Positions 44,989 through 54,522 of a stretch of 64,000 nt of DNA are shown one piece after another. The DNA is from Prosapia bicincta (lineage: Eukaryota; Arthropoda; Insecta; Hemiptera; Cercopidae): assembly GCA_036971475.1 (NCBI GenBank), contig JBAIZL010000002.1, positions 329,304,645-329,368,644 on the forward strand, read 5' to 3'. Position numbers and translations under genes: made by a program. The notes under the pieces were generated by a model that made no database searches, was not told where the DNA came from, and saw only the letters and a list, made by a program, of their open reading frames with translations. Every line of letters starts with the position of its first letter. Position 1 is the stretch's first letter.

Positions 44989-45238
44989 CAGTTAGAAGCA
45001 TCCTCCTGTTAGGTGCTCCAGGACTACTCGGCACTGACGCTCCAGCCGCCTTGACTTTCACCGCAGACCTGCCCAGGTCCATCATGCTCGACCCTCGCCG
45101 TAGCCTCACTCTCTGAACCTCTGGAGGCTCCGAATCTTCGTCACTTGTCGCGCTCACAGGGGACGTCTTCAACATGAACAGCCCTGTCTTCAGGGAGAAG
45201 AACAGTCCGAGTTCTGTGCTCTTATCGCTTGCCGCCAT
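44989..45238 (-). CDS. First coding exon of an unrecognised host gene
   Basis: On the minus strand ATG at 45238 has a good Kozak context (ATTAAAATGGCGG) and begins MAASDKSTELGLFFSLKTGL. The exon has 83 codons plus one base and ends before GTAGGC at 44988, a plausible donor (phase 1). The protein continues with an acidic patch (SDEDSEPPE), a basic Ser-rich patch (RVRLRRGSSMMDLG) resembling a kinase or 14-3-3 site, and SSPGAPNRR. There is no signal peptide and no transmembrane segment. An upstream in-frame TTG extends the frame by six codons but is not needed. With exon 2 (3.5 kb downstream) it gives 175 residues. High GC against AT-rich flanks and matching phase support a real gene; its family is unknown to me. 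Confidence 0.65.
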
Positions 45239-45672
45239 TTTAATATCTTCAAACAACTATGTCCACAGCACTGCACAGGTATGAGGAGGTCCGTCTAAAC
45301 ATTAATAATATTTACTTCCGCGTAGATCTTCGCTTTATCCTCCCACCACCCGTTTCTTGCAACCTACGAGTGCCTAGATTGCCCGAAATGTATCGTACTA
45401 AATTACTTATTAATCTCTTATTTTTTAATAAAACTGTAAACCACAGAAAGGCGTCCTAGTAATATACGGATGTAAGGTTAACAAACGCTTCCGCAATAGA
45501 AATATAATAAAATAAATTGAATAAAATGGTATTATTCCACACGTTTGAGATTTTGCAAAAATTCCTAAACCTGTCGGTGTAGAAAATCCTAGGGAACGTG
45601 GAAAAAGTAAATGTCTATTAGAGAAAAACGAAACGTATTTATAATTTGAAAATTTTTGCAAATTACTTATCT
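45239..45672. promoter_or_regulatory. Putative 5' UTR and promoter side of the host gene
   Basis: This lies immediately upstream of the minus-strand ATG. No clear TATA box at a convincing distance; I place no transcription start. Function is inferred only from position. Confidence 0.3.
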
Positions 45673-45712
45673 AACGGTTTTTTTAATTCCTTCTATTAGT
45701 TCGCACTCTCCA
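45673..45712 (-). repeat. Dispersed repeat A, 3' end (split copy, part 1)
   Basis: AATTCCTTCTATTAGTTCGC then ACTCTCC is the reverse complement of the repeat A 3' end. The rest of the same copy resumes at 48283, with the Penelope-like element between them. Confidence 0.75.
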
Positions 45713-45740
45713 AATACAAGAATAATTTATTGAATGTATA

Positions 45741-45786
45741 ATTCAAAGCTTTTCGTTGGCAAAACAGTACCAACATCATCAGGAAT
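45741..45786 (-). ncRNA. Hammerhead ribozyme motif, AAGCUU subfamily
   Basis: Minus-strand order: AUUC (stem I, 45786..45783), CUGAUGA (45782..45776), U, stem II GUUGG/CCAAC closing a UACUGUUUUG loop (45774..45755), GAAA (45754..45751), then the self-complementary AAGCUU (45751..45746, stem III sharing the last A of GAAA), U at 45745 as the cleavage nucleotide, and GAAU, which pairs with AUUC. All invariant core bases are present. Stem III is too short to hold a loop and could form fully only between two molecules, as described for minimal hammerheads of PLEs. Expected cleavage is after 45745. Confidence 0.8.
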
Positions 45787-45999
45787 ACTAAAGAATTAAA
45801 ATCAACCATATGTGCAAACTAGATCAAACAAACAGCGTTGCCAAATTCATTACAATGTTGTCCAGCTATTACTTTGCTGCCCTAACATTATAAACACTGA
45901 ATATAGTATCAAATTTAGATTTTACTTATATTTGTTTTTTTAATAACTTATTATTAGTATTATATTTATGTATTTCTAAAGCTACATAAATATTCATTC

Positions 46000-48133
46000 T
46001 TAGGCCTTTGTTAATTTCTTGTACAAATTATCTATATTAGGAAATATGTGATTATTATTAATACAATCACTAGCAAAATTTGATTTATAAATTTCTGGCT
46101 TTTTATTAAAATGTTCTTTATATCTATCTTTAAGTTTTTTCTTAGTTTGCCCTATATAAACCTTTTTACAACAGTCACATTCTAATTTATATACACCGAT
46201 TTTTTCATGCATATTAATAATATTATTATTATTCATTATATTTATTAATTTATTATTAGTATTATATGCGAATTTGATGTTGCTACCTTTAAACAATTTT
46301 GTGATATTTTTTACTTCATTACCAAAAAATGTAAATGAAGTCCATATAACATTATCATCATTATTTTTGTAAATTAAATTATTTTGTTTTTTAAAAATGT
46401 TATAATTAAGTTTATCAACAGTTTTATTTTTATCGCCATTCTCAATTGCAGTTTGATAAATAATGTTTATCTCTCTAATTTTATTTTCATTATTCAGAGG
46501 TATTTTATGTAATCTATATAATAAATTGTATAAGGCAGCCAATTTTTGATTATACGGGTGATTAGAAATATTAGGCATTATTTTGTTAGTTTGTGTCGGT
46601 TTACGATATATGTTATATTCAAATTCATTATTTTGTCATATCATTATTATTGTTATATCTAAAAAGTTGATCTTATTAATTTTTTCCATTTCGTAAGTAA
46701 AATTAATATTTTTATTTTCCCATTTATTTTATTTAAAATAGTTATTAAGTTTATACCATTATTATTAGATACATACAAACCATCATCTACATTTCTAAAC
46801 CGATAACCGTTTTTATCAAATGTCTGTATAATTTTATCTATTTTATCATCTATACATTGTAAAAATATTTCGGATTTTATATTCGATAAAGGGGAACCCA
46901 TGGCTAGACCATCTTCCTGTTTGTAAATTTTATTATTATATGAAAAATAATTTTATTTAACATTAGGTTTAAGGTATTTATAATTTCTAATATTAATTTT
47001 CTATCTTTCTCATTTTGCTCTAACTTAGATTTTATAATATTGAGAGTGCCTTTTATAGGAATATTTGTGTACATATGTTTTATATCTAATGATATTAATT
47101 TTGTGTAATCATTAGTATTAACTATTTATAATTTTTCAATAAGAATAAGAGAATTACTTATGAAATGATTATTATTTAGTTTCATTTTATCTTTAAGAAT
47201 AGATGTTATGATTTTAGATATTTTATAGGAAGGGGCATTTATAAAATTTACTAATGGTCTAATTGGTTTCACCATTTTGTGTAATTTAATAAGTCCATTC
47301 ATTATTGGAATTTTTGGATTATCGTTCATATAATTACTAATATTATTTTTATTAAATAATTTATAAGAAGATTTTATTAAACTTTTTTTTTCTTTTTGGT
47401 ATTTCTTTGTAGGATCTTTACATATTTCACTAAATTGATTTTCATTTATATATTTTTCTGTTTTATTTATATGTTCGTTCTTATCAATAATGATAATAGC
47501 CTTAATTTTATCAGCCTTTACTGTAATACGATTGTTATTTGTAGTTTATCTTTTAAATCTTTGACTCCTAAATATGTTTGTCTATGGGTTTTATTAATTT
47601 TATTAGTTTTTATTATTTTTTTTTAAATTTCTTGAGCTGATTCGATTCTGGTAATATCTTGTATGTTTCTTTTTATATTGATTTTATTATTTTCAAGAAG
47701 TTTTATTTCCAACTTACTAAATTTAGTATTAGATAAATTAACAATACTAAGGTGAAAGCTATGATATATAATTTCAGGTATTATTTTCATTTGTTTTTCA
47801 AGTTTCAAATTATTTAGTTTTTTTTTGTTATATTATTTATTTTTATATTTCTAATTTTATTTATCATGAAGTTAATTTTATTGTAATTTTTCTCCCATTT
47901 TATAGTATACGTTGTAGAAGCTAATTTTAAATGTAATTTATATATTTCAGTAGTTAAAATATTTTGCTTTTTATATAAATTTCTTTTTTCATCTTTAACC
48001 CATAATTTCTCTGCTTGTTAACAAGTCTTTTTGGCAGTATCACTTTTGTTTTATCTGTAATTTTTGCATATTTTGGAATAATATTGTTTATAAGGCATTG
48101 TTTATTAATATATATATTACAATTTGTGTTCAT
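46000..48133 (-). pseudogene. Penelope-like polyprotein (RT plus GIY-YIG), broken
   Basis: From about 48133 the minus strand reads MNTNCNIYINKQCLINN and an N-terminal region to about 47620. Next come IPIMNGLIKLHKMVKPIRPL and NAPSYKISKII (47329..47126), then LISLDIKHMYTNIPIKGTL (RT motif A), a frameshift near 46915, DGLAMGSPLSNIKSEIF, and YRFRNVDDGLYVSN with the catalytic VDD box (46901..46659). The C-terminal 192-codon frame (46578..46000) ends in the GIY-YIG endonuclease: GVYKLECDCCKKVYIGQT and DRYKEHF. Catalytic residues of both domains are recognisable, but stops and frameshifts at several points prevent a full product. It is unusually AT-rich with Asn/Ile/Lys-heavy sequence. Confidence 0.9.
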
Positions 48134-48248
48134 TAACTAAATTTTCCGTTTTTCAAATAAATTTATGTCCCTTGTTAAGGCAGCATTACAATTATTAACT
48201 GATATCATGTCAATTTATATAAAAACTATTATAATAATATGAAATAAT

Positions 48249-48255
<7 letters not shown>

Positions 48256-48289
<34 letters not shown>
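48256..48289 (+). repeat. (TA)n microsatellite
   Basis: Pure TA between the PLE and the remainder of repeat A. Confidence 0.95.
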
Positions 48290-48293
<4 letters not shown>

Positions 48294-48570
48294 CAAATTC
48301 TCAAACGATAATAAAATACGTTTTGTTCATCCACCGAATATACATTTTATTAAACTTGTAGTGGTTGAGACTTGATGTTAATACAGTTTCTTCAAATATT
48401 AATCAATTAACTAAATTTAATTAATTAATTTTAATAGTTAATTTCGCTTTCTATTTTAACACTTGACATTATGATTCTGTCATATGAATATACATGTTTA
48501 TATTAATAGTTATTATATAATAACAAGTAAAAAAATTAAATTTGTCTTCTTTGACCTAACTAGATATTAA
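48290..48570 (-). repeat. Dispersed repeat A (split copy, part 2)
   Basis: TTGTTCAAATTCTCAAACGA, then TCATCCACCGAATATACA and TTGATGTTAATACAGTTTCT, is the reverse complement of repeat A. It continues the copy that ends at 45673..45712; the 5' end is not clear. Confidence 0.7.
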
Positions 48571-49199
48571 CTTTAATATATATTGCTCGGTATTTTCCAT
48601 TGTTTTAGATATCTCACCACTCGTATTTACGTTGTAATCACTATTATAACAATAATATTACTAGGGGCCGTATTGAACTAATGACACGTTGGAATCGACA
48701 AACACGAAAATTCAATTTAGGCGTCAGGCAGTGAGCGGTGTCTCACTGTGCGAGGTGGCCAGGAGGTGGCCAATAAGTGGGCACCCCGGGGTAGTGGAAG
48801 TATCAGCATTAGTAAGCACTGCTTCAGAGACCCATTAGTACAGCAGAAACCAAAGTAAGCGGCATTAGCAAGTGGCCGTAATTCTTCTGGCTGTTATTGC
48901 CGCAAGAGTGCATCGACGAGCAAATGTTTTTCACTTTATCCTACAACGATGCTTATACGTTTATTCTTTCAGTATGGGAAAAATAATAAATTTATCTAAG
49001 ATAAAGGAGACGATCCCAGCATAACTTTAACGTCCACGCTCTTGTAAAGCCATTTATACTTTTATACTTAGTGATCATCTAATATAATAAAAGTAGTCTA
49101 TGTACATCGCAAATATAAGATGGTGAACTGTTTCAAACTTTCACCTTTATATTATAAAAATAGTTAAAGTAATAAAGATATTCTGTGTACTATTTAGTC
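48571..49199. other. Unassigned DNA
   Basis: A GC-richer stretch (48660..48910) has no open frame of note. No repeat match. Confidence 0.4.
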
Positions 49200-49226
49200 T
49201 TGTACTTTAATTCAATTCCTACTATT

Positions 49227-49232
<6 letters not shown>
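49200..49232 (-). repeat. Dispersed repeat A, 3' end (second split copy, part 1)
   Basis: TTCAATTCCTACTATTAGA is the reverse complement of the repeat A 3' end. The rest of the copy resumes at about 49950. Confidence 0.65.
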
Positions 49233-49304
<72 letters not shown>

Positions 49305-49331
49305 GTATATATATATATATATATATATATA
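49232..49331 (+). repeat. Compound (TC)n-(TA)n microsatellite
   Basis: About 70 bp of TC then about 26 bp of TA. Confidence 0.97.
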
Positions 49332-49336
49332 GATTA

Positions 49337-49487
49337 ATGAATAAAAATATTTCAAATACAAAAATAGTTTTAACTTTGATATGATTGTTTTTCCCGAAGA
49401 TGCTAATGCTTATTTTACTGGCAAAAAGCTTTGAAAATATATAAATTAAAACTAATTTTGTATTTGAAATGTACTTTTTTTCATTAA
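49337..49487 (+). repeat. Foldback PLE terminal unit
   Basis: Arms with AATATTTCAAATACAAAAAT and its diverged complement flank a plus-strand motif CCGAAGATGCTAATGCTTAT then TTTACTGGCAAAAAGCTTTG. This is a decayed relative of the AAGCUU hammerhead; the core is mutated (CCGAAGA, CAAA). Confidence 0.55.
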
Positions 49488-49515
49488 CTGTATTACAAAC
49501 AAACGTATCACCATA

Positions 49516-49519
<4 letters not shown>

Positions 49520-49570
<51 letters not shown>
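49520..49570 (+). repeat. (TA)n microsatellite
   Basis: About 50 bp of pure TA. Confidence 0.96.
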
Positions 49571-49574
<4 letters not shown>

Positions 49575-49584
49575 TTCTTGTTTA

Positions 49585-49900
49585 ATAATTTAAAACAACA
49601 TAGGTTATTCAAATGCAAGAATATTTATTAATTTATGTTCAATGCTTTACGTTGGTAAACAGTACCAACATAATCAGGAATGAAAATTACAATAATGCAA
49701 GCTATAGGCCTAAAACATATGCAACAAAATAAATTTGGCAATTTGTATAAAAAGCAACAATTCTATTTCTAATTTAACATGTTTTAGGCTTATAGCTTGC
49801 ATTATTGTAATTTTCATTCCTGATGATGTTGGTACTGTTTACCAACAAAAACCTTTGAATATAAATTAATAAATATTCTTGTATTTGAATAACTTATGTT

Positions 49901-49905
<5 letters not shown>
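49585..49905. repeat. Inverted pair of PLE terminal units with two hammerhead-like motifs
   Basis: Arms of about 120 bp run 49585..49705 and 49780..49905. The minus-strand motif at 49638..49682 has CUGAUUA, a 7-bp stem II (GUUGGUA/UACCAAC) and GUAA. The plus-strand motif at 49816..49860 has AUUC, an intact CUGAUGA, the same stem II, AAAA in place of GAAA, and UGAAU pairing with stem I. Each has one defect in the core. The pair is flanked by TA tracts on both sides. Confidence 0.75.

Positions 49906-49950
<45 letters not shown>
49905..49950 (+). repeat. (TA)n microsatellite
   Basis: About 46 bp of pure TA. Confidence 0.96.
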
Positions 49951-49952
<2 letters not shown>

Positions 49953-50340
49953 CTTGTTTAAATTTTCATTAGTTAATAAAATACTTTCTATTTATTCGCT
50001 AAAGTTCAAATACATTTTGTAAACATGTAGTGGATGACACTTGATGTTAATAGTTTTTTTCAATCATTAATTCGGTTAAATTTAATTAAATAATTTTAGT
50101 TTTGTATGGGAGAAAAACATTTCATAAATGGAGCAAGGTATGTAATTTAGTTATTTCGTCTAATTTGGTTTAAAGTAAGTGTTAACATGATTTCATAAAA
50201 CAGCTGATTTTATGTTATATGCTATGTGGGAGAACAGCTGTTTTTACGCACAGTTTATGTTACTTTATAATAATTGCAACTATTAAATAAAAAGTAACTA
50301 AAATAAAATTACTGTTTGTCGATCAAGTAGGAATTGATTT
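49951..50340 (-). repeat. Dispersed repeat A (second split copy, part 2)
   Basis: Reverse complement of repeat A from the TTGTTTAAATTTTCATTAGT side through AAAACAGCTGATTTTATG and AGAACAGCTGTT to GATCAAGTAGGAATTG, the 5' end. Confidence 0.8.
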
Positions 50341-50439
50341 TTAGGCACAGTTATACGAATAAATTGTCAAGTGTTAGATGTAAAGTTTTACAGAAACGTG
50401 GCAAACATAACTATAACAAGGTTTTCGAATACGAGGCGC

Positions 50440-50624
50440 CTAGATGTACAAGATTAACCCTGCTTCATACTGACTTGAAAGTGTCTTTCATCAAACAACA
50501 CCTCCGACACTTAGCAACAAGGTTCTACAAACAGGCTCAAGCACATACAACAACCACACTCATTTCCTCACTGGGTAGATACGACCACATCCACACACGG
50601 CCGCTGCCCTTACTGACCGCCTAG
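50440..50624 (+). pseudogene. LINE ORF2 C-terminal tail fragment
   Basis: The frame reads RLTLLHTDLKVSFIKQHLRH, then LATRFYKQAQAHTTTTLISS and LGRYDHIHTRPLPLLTA before TAG. This resembles the extreme C-terminus of Jockey-type non-LTR polyproteins (the xxDLKVPxVxxxI and HxNPLxxxL regions). It would follow the segment seen at 12305..12790. No other part of the element is present. Confidence 0.5.
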
Positions 50625-52056
50625 TTTTAATCCTAAAGCTGTAAATATACATATTATTATTAATCTGTTTCACAGTTTTGTTCCAGGTGGCGCAGGGTCA
50701 CATCCCCAGAGTCGCAGTTTAGCCCCAACGAAAGTTCTCTTTTTCATTTGCATAGCATTTCAATTTTGAGTAGGCAGCAGAATAATAGCGGCATGTTATT
50801 CCTGCCATAGCCATACTACCAAGTTATTTGTAAAGTAATACCCTTCATTTCCCCTTAGTATACAAGGATATCGTAGCCCCAAGGTTTCTGCATGATCTGG
50901 TGCGGGATTTTTTCTGGAAGGGTGGCTTTCTTACCAGGTTTATTCATCCCGCTCTTAGCAATACACTTACGTACTGTTTCGTTTCACTATTTGCTGATTC
51001 TCCGTAGAAAGAGGTTATCAGCTTGGTACATGGGCAACCAATTCCATTTTCTTTACGCGAGGTAGTGGTACTAACCGAGTGCGCATGTGAGACGGAGGTA
51101 GCCCGTTAGAGGATTGCTGTCCCGGGGACCCGATTGGCAAATAAAAAAAGGAAGAAAAAGCTTGACAATAACAAAACAAGTCAGGGTATTGTGCTAGTTT
51201 AGTTACCAACACCATGCGAGAGCGTAGGACTACAACTAATGAAGGCAGCTCGCCATCGATCAGAAACCTCAGACGCTCAGTGTTATTTTAGTTTAGCACG
51301 AATTTCCTCCCACTATTTGGTGGAGCATAGTAAAGTAGGTCATACGATAACGCTCGGCGGAAATGTTCGGTCAAGCTGTGATACCCTGTGTCCTTTAAAA
51401 CTTTCTATGTAGTTCTTGGACGAGGGGACACAGTAATCGTAGTGTGTTTATGTCCTGGGGACGTTTTCTAAATGATAACAGCTGTTCTTAAGGTCGTTAA
51501 GCCAATACGCGGACGTACGAGAGGTTATGTTTGACAATGTTCCATCTGATACCGAAGGACTACGGGCAACCTTACAACACCGATTTGGCCTTGAGATGAA
51601 CTATGTTACCTATCGGATCTGAACTAACATGCTCTATTATTACTTCTGTGCTTGTAAACCCTCAGTTAAAGACCACCATGATCACACAATGGTTTTTTTG
51701 CTTTACAATCTTATGTAGACATAGTAGTATGTAATCAGTTACGCGCCGAATTGCAAGGAAAAATAACGTTGCGACTAAAAACGTTAAAACGCTTTCTTGA
51801 AGTTACAAGGAATCTAAAAATTGGATCGCAAATGTTTTCAACAAGGTTAATAGAATGACTGAATGTTTTCAAACTGAGTAGTAGCTTCATCATTCGATGG
51901 CTACATCCAAAGACAGCCTTTGTAAACTCCCTTGTTAACTGTAATTATTTCTAACCGTGATACTTAAATGATCTACCGAAGTTTGACAACGTAAATCATC
52001 TGTTAGCGAAACTTTTGAAACTGCCTGTACAAATTAGATGTTGACGCAAACTCTCA
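50625..52056. other. Unassigned DNA
   Basis: Mixed composition, short frames without features. Confidence 0.45.
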
Positions 52057-52659
<603 letters not shown>

Positions 52660-53110
52660 TAAACAAAAATATTTACAGTAAATTCCTACTTAGGTAGACA
52701 GAGAAATATTTTATTTTAATTAGTTTTTATTAAATAATTAAAATTAATATAAACATTGTAACATAACCCAAGCGTTAAAACAGCTGTTTTATCACAAACC
52801 TATAACTTAAATTACACATTTTTGTATTCACTTGTCAAAAAAACCATACTGATTTATGCTGATTAAATCAGTAAGTAGTGTTTTTTTGCTTAGTAAATAC
52901 AAAACAAAGTGTAATTTCTACAAAAAACCTCAAGATGTAAAAACTGCAAGTTTTTCCATAACTTAAAATCAACTTTGATTATTAATCAATAATCATATGA
53001 AATCATATGTTATTATTCATTTTTAGGCAAATAGGACGGAATAATCCCATAGCTCCCCTCTTTTGTAAAACGTTGTTCCCATATAAAACTATAATTAAGT
53101 CATTGAATTT
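52660..53110 (+). repeat. Dispersed repeat A with a foldback insertion
   Basis: Standard 5' end (CAGTAAATTCCTACTTAGGT) and AAACAGCTGTTTTATCACA. The copy is interrupted after ACCTATAACTTAA at 52811 and resumes at about 52957 (CCATAACTTAAAATCAAC). The 3' part is truncated by the PLE unit at about 53110. Confidence 0.75.
52811..52915. repeat. 105-bp foldback insertion in repeat A
   Basis: Begins ATTACACATTTTTGTATTCA and ends with AATACAAAACAAAGTGTAAT, its near complement. An inner pair (CTGATTTA / TAAATCAG-like) continues the palindrome. Noncoding. Confidence 0.65.
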
Positions 53111-53192
53111 AATTATTAAAATTATTAATCACTTTAACAATATTTTATGACTATCCGAAATTTAAATTTTGTAAAGTTGTTAAAACTTACTA

Positions 53193-53238
53193 AGACAGAA
53201 CGTTTTCGATCGCTATGTGGCGATCTTCATCAGTGTCT
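53193..53238 (-). ncRNA. Hammerhead ribozyme motif, AACGUU subfamily (intact core)
   Basis: Minus-strand order: AGACA (53238..53234), CUGAUGA (53233..53227), A, stem II GAUCGC/GCGAUC around CACAUA (53225..53208), GAAA (53207..53204), self-complementary AACGUU (53204..53199), C at 53198 as cleavage nucleotide, then UGUCU, a perfect complement of AGACA. Every conserved core position is present, so this is the best candidate in the window for an active ribozyme. Expected cleavage is after 53198. Confidence 0.88.
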
Positions 53239-53349
53239 ACTGCTTGGAGATGTCGGGTCAAGCGATTAAGGTTTTAAATGCAGGTTTTCGATAGTATCAA
53301 AGAGTGTGTGTGATTTGTATTAGGTTTGTTTGTTTAATATGTTTGTACT

Positions 53350-53600
53350 TTATGTTTTTGTGTGTTTGTAAATTTCATATTGTTCTAGTGTGTTGAGATG
53401 TGGCCCTTTTTTGTTGATGTGTAGGATTTCTAGGTTGTGGTAAATGTCTGTGTATTTGTGTCCTGTTTCTTTTATGTGATGGTAAAATATTGAGTTGGTG
53501 TTCTGTTTGTGTTCCTCGTTTCTTTGTTCAAAGCTGCGATCTGTTTGTCCAAAAGAAATCCAACACATCAACAAAAAAGGACCACATCTCAACACACTAG
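53350..53600 (-). pseudogene. PLE GIY-YIG endonuclease C-terminal fragment
   Basis: The minus strand reads ISFGQTDRSFEQRNEEHKQN, FYHHIKETGHKYTDIYHN, then EILHINKKGPHLNTLEQYEI and a C-terminus KHTKT. The IGQT...R..EH pattern and the trailing LE-x-YEIYKH are typical of the PLE endonuclease tail. The GIY and YIG strands are lost or changed (YIG is SFG), so it is nonfunctional. Confidence 0.8.
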
Positions 53601-53741
53601 AACAATATGAAACAGACACACAAAAACACAAAGTACAAACATATTAAACGAACAAACACAATACAAACCACACATACTGTTTGATACTATTAGAACCTAC
53701 CATTAAAACCGTCCCCGTTTAATCCAACATCTCCAAGCAGA

Positions 53742-53787
53742 AGACACTGAGGAAGATCACCACGAAGTGATCGAAAACGTTCTGTCT
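53742..53787 (+). ncRNA. Hammerhead ribozyme motif, AACGUU subfamily (core mutated)
   Basis: Plus-strand order: AGACA, CUGAGGA (one change from CUGAUGA), A, stem II GAUCAC/GUGAUC around CACGAA, GAAA, AACGUU, C, UGUCU. Compared with the minus-strand copy, stem II has a compensatory change from G-C to A-U at the fifth pair. Confidence 0.8.
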
Positions 53788-53840
53788 CAGTAAAGTTTTA
53801 AAAAATGTACAAAATTTAAATTTCGGAAGTCATAAGCTAT

Positions 53841-54309
53841 TGTTCAAGTGATTAATTAAGATTCACCGAACGTAATGGACTACAAAATTTATAAACCAAG
53901 CAGACGTTTGAAGACATAAGCTGAAAGTGTTTTGAATAACATCAGTGTAATGTACTTCCAATTTCTAGTGTCTGATTAAAAGCCAGGAAAGTAACATATT
54001 TTCCTTTCCTTAAGGAAACAACCTGTTAGATTTAAATAGAATCGCTGTGCCTCGACTCCAGTAACAGGCAGTGTGTTATGTGGAAAGCGTAAGAGGAGAG
54101 AAAGATGTGAGAAAATGAAGCGCGGTGGAAGGAGTACTTGTCTCACGACTCAACCTCCTCCTAGTCAAAAAAACATTAAGATAGAGCCTTCACGTGGTGA
54201 ATCTCCCATTTAGCATTTGAAAACACCCCCACGAATCCAACCTAAAAACCTGTGACACCTGCTCGGGTGACTAATGTCATAAACAATTGCTGAAGTGATT
54301 AATTAAGAT
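53841..54309. other. Unassigned DNA
   Basis: Two short matches (GTGATTAATTAAGATTCAC at 53850 and 54297) show an internal duplication of a repeat A-flanking segment. No coding signal. Confidence 0.45.
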
Positions 54310-54515
54310 TCAACTAATGTAATGAACTAAACAATTCAAGAATTAAATTAATATTTTAAAATACTGTATTAACTTCAAGTATCATCTACTGGAAGTTTTA
54401 AAAAAAAAATTATTTAAACGTGAGTGGATGAATAAAAAGTATTTGATTACCGATTGAAAGTTTGAACACGATATATACAGGGAGAGTGAGAACTAATAGA
54501 AGGAATGAAAAAATC
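54310..54515 (+). repeat. Dispersed repeat A, 3' half
   Basis: GTATTAACTTCAAGTATCAT, GTGAGTGGATGAATAAAAAG, ATATATACAGGGAGAGTGAG and TAATAGAAGGAATGAAAAAA at the 3' end. It leads within about 10 bp into the 84-bp array. Confidence 0.75.
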
Positions 54516-54522
54516 AATGATC

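Larger units (their letters stand above)
45713..48255 (-). mobile_element. Penelope-like element, decayed, inserted in repeat A
   Basis: On the minus strand: N-terminal region, reverse transcriptase, GIY-YIG endonuclease, then a terminal repeat unit with a hammerhead ribozyme motif at the 3' side (45741..45786). This is the gene order of endonuclease-bearing PLEs. The element sits between two halves of one repeat A copy; the break is at the position of that repeat's TA tract, and a (TA)n remains on the right side (48256..48289). No upstream terminal repeat copy is evident. Confidence 0.85.
53111..53840. mobile_element. Inverted PLE terminal pair with GIY-YIG fragment
   Basis: Two 5'-truncated PLE ends meet head to head near 53560. 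Outer arms share CGAAATTTAAATTTTGTA-type ends, and inner arms share the C-terminal coding region (ACACATCAACAAAAAAGGAC). Each arm carries a hammerhead motif (minus 53193..53238, plus 53742..53787). Repeat A sequence lies on both sides (to 53110 and from about 53850), suggesting insertion into a repeat A copy. Confidence 0.8.

Noticed and set aside
47396..47626. 76-codon hydrophobic plus-strand frame as a membrane protein
   Set aside because: It is the antisense of the AT-rich Penelope-like coding sequence.
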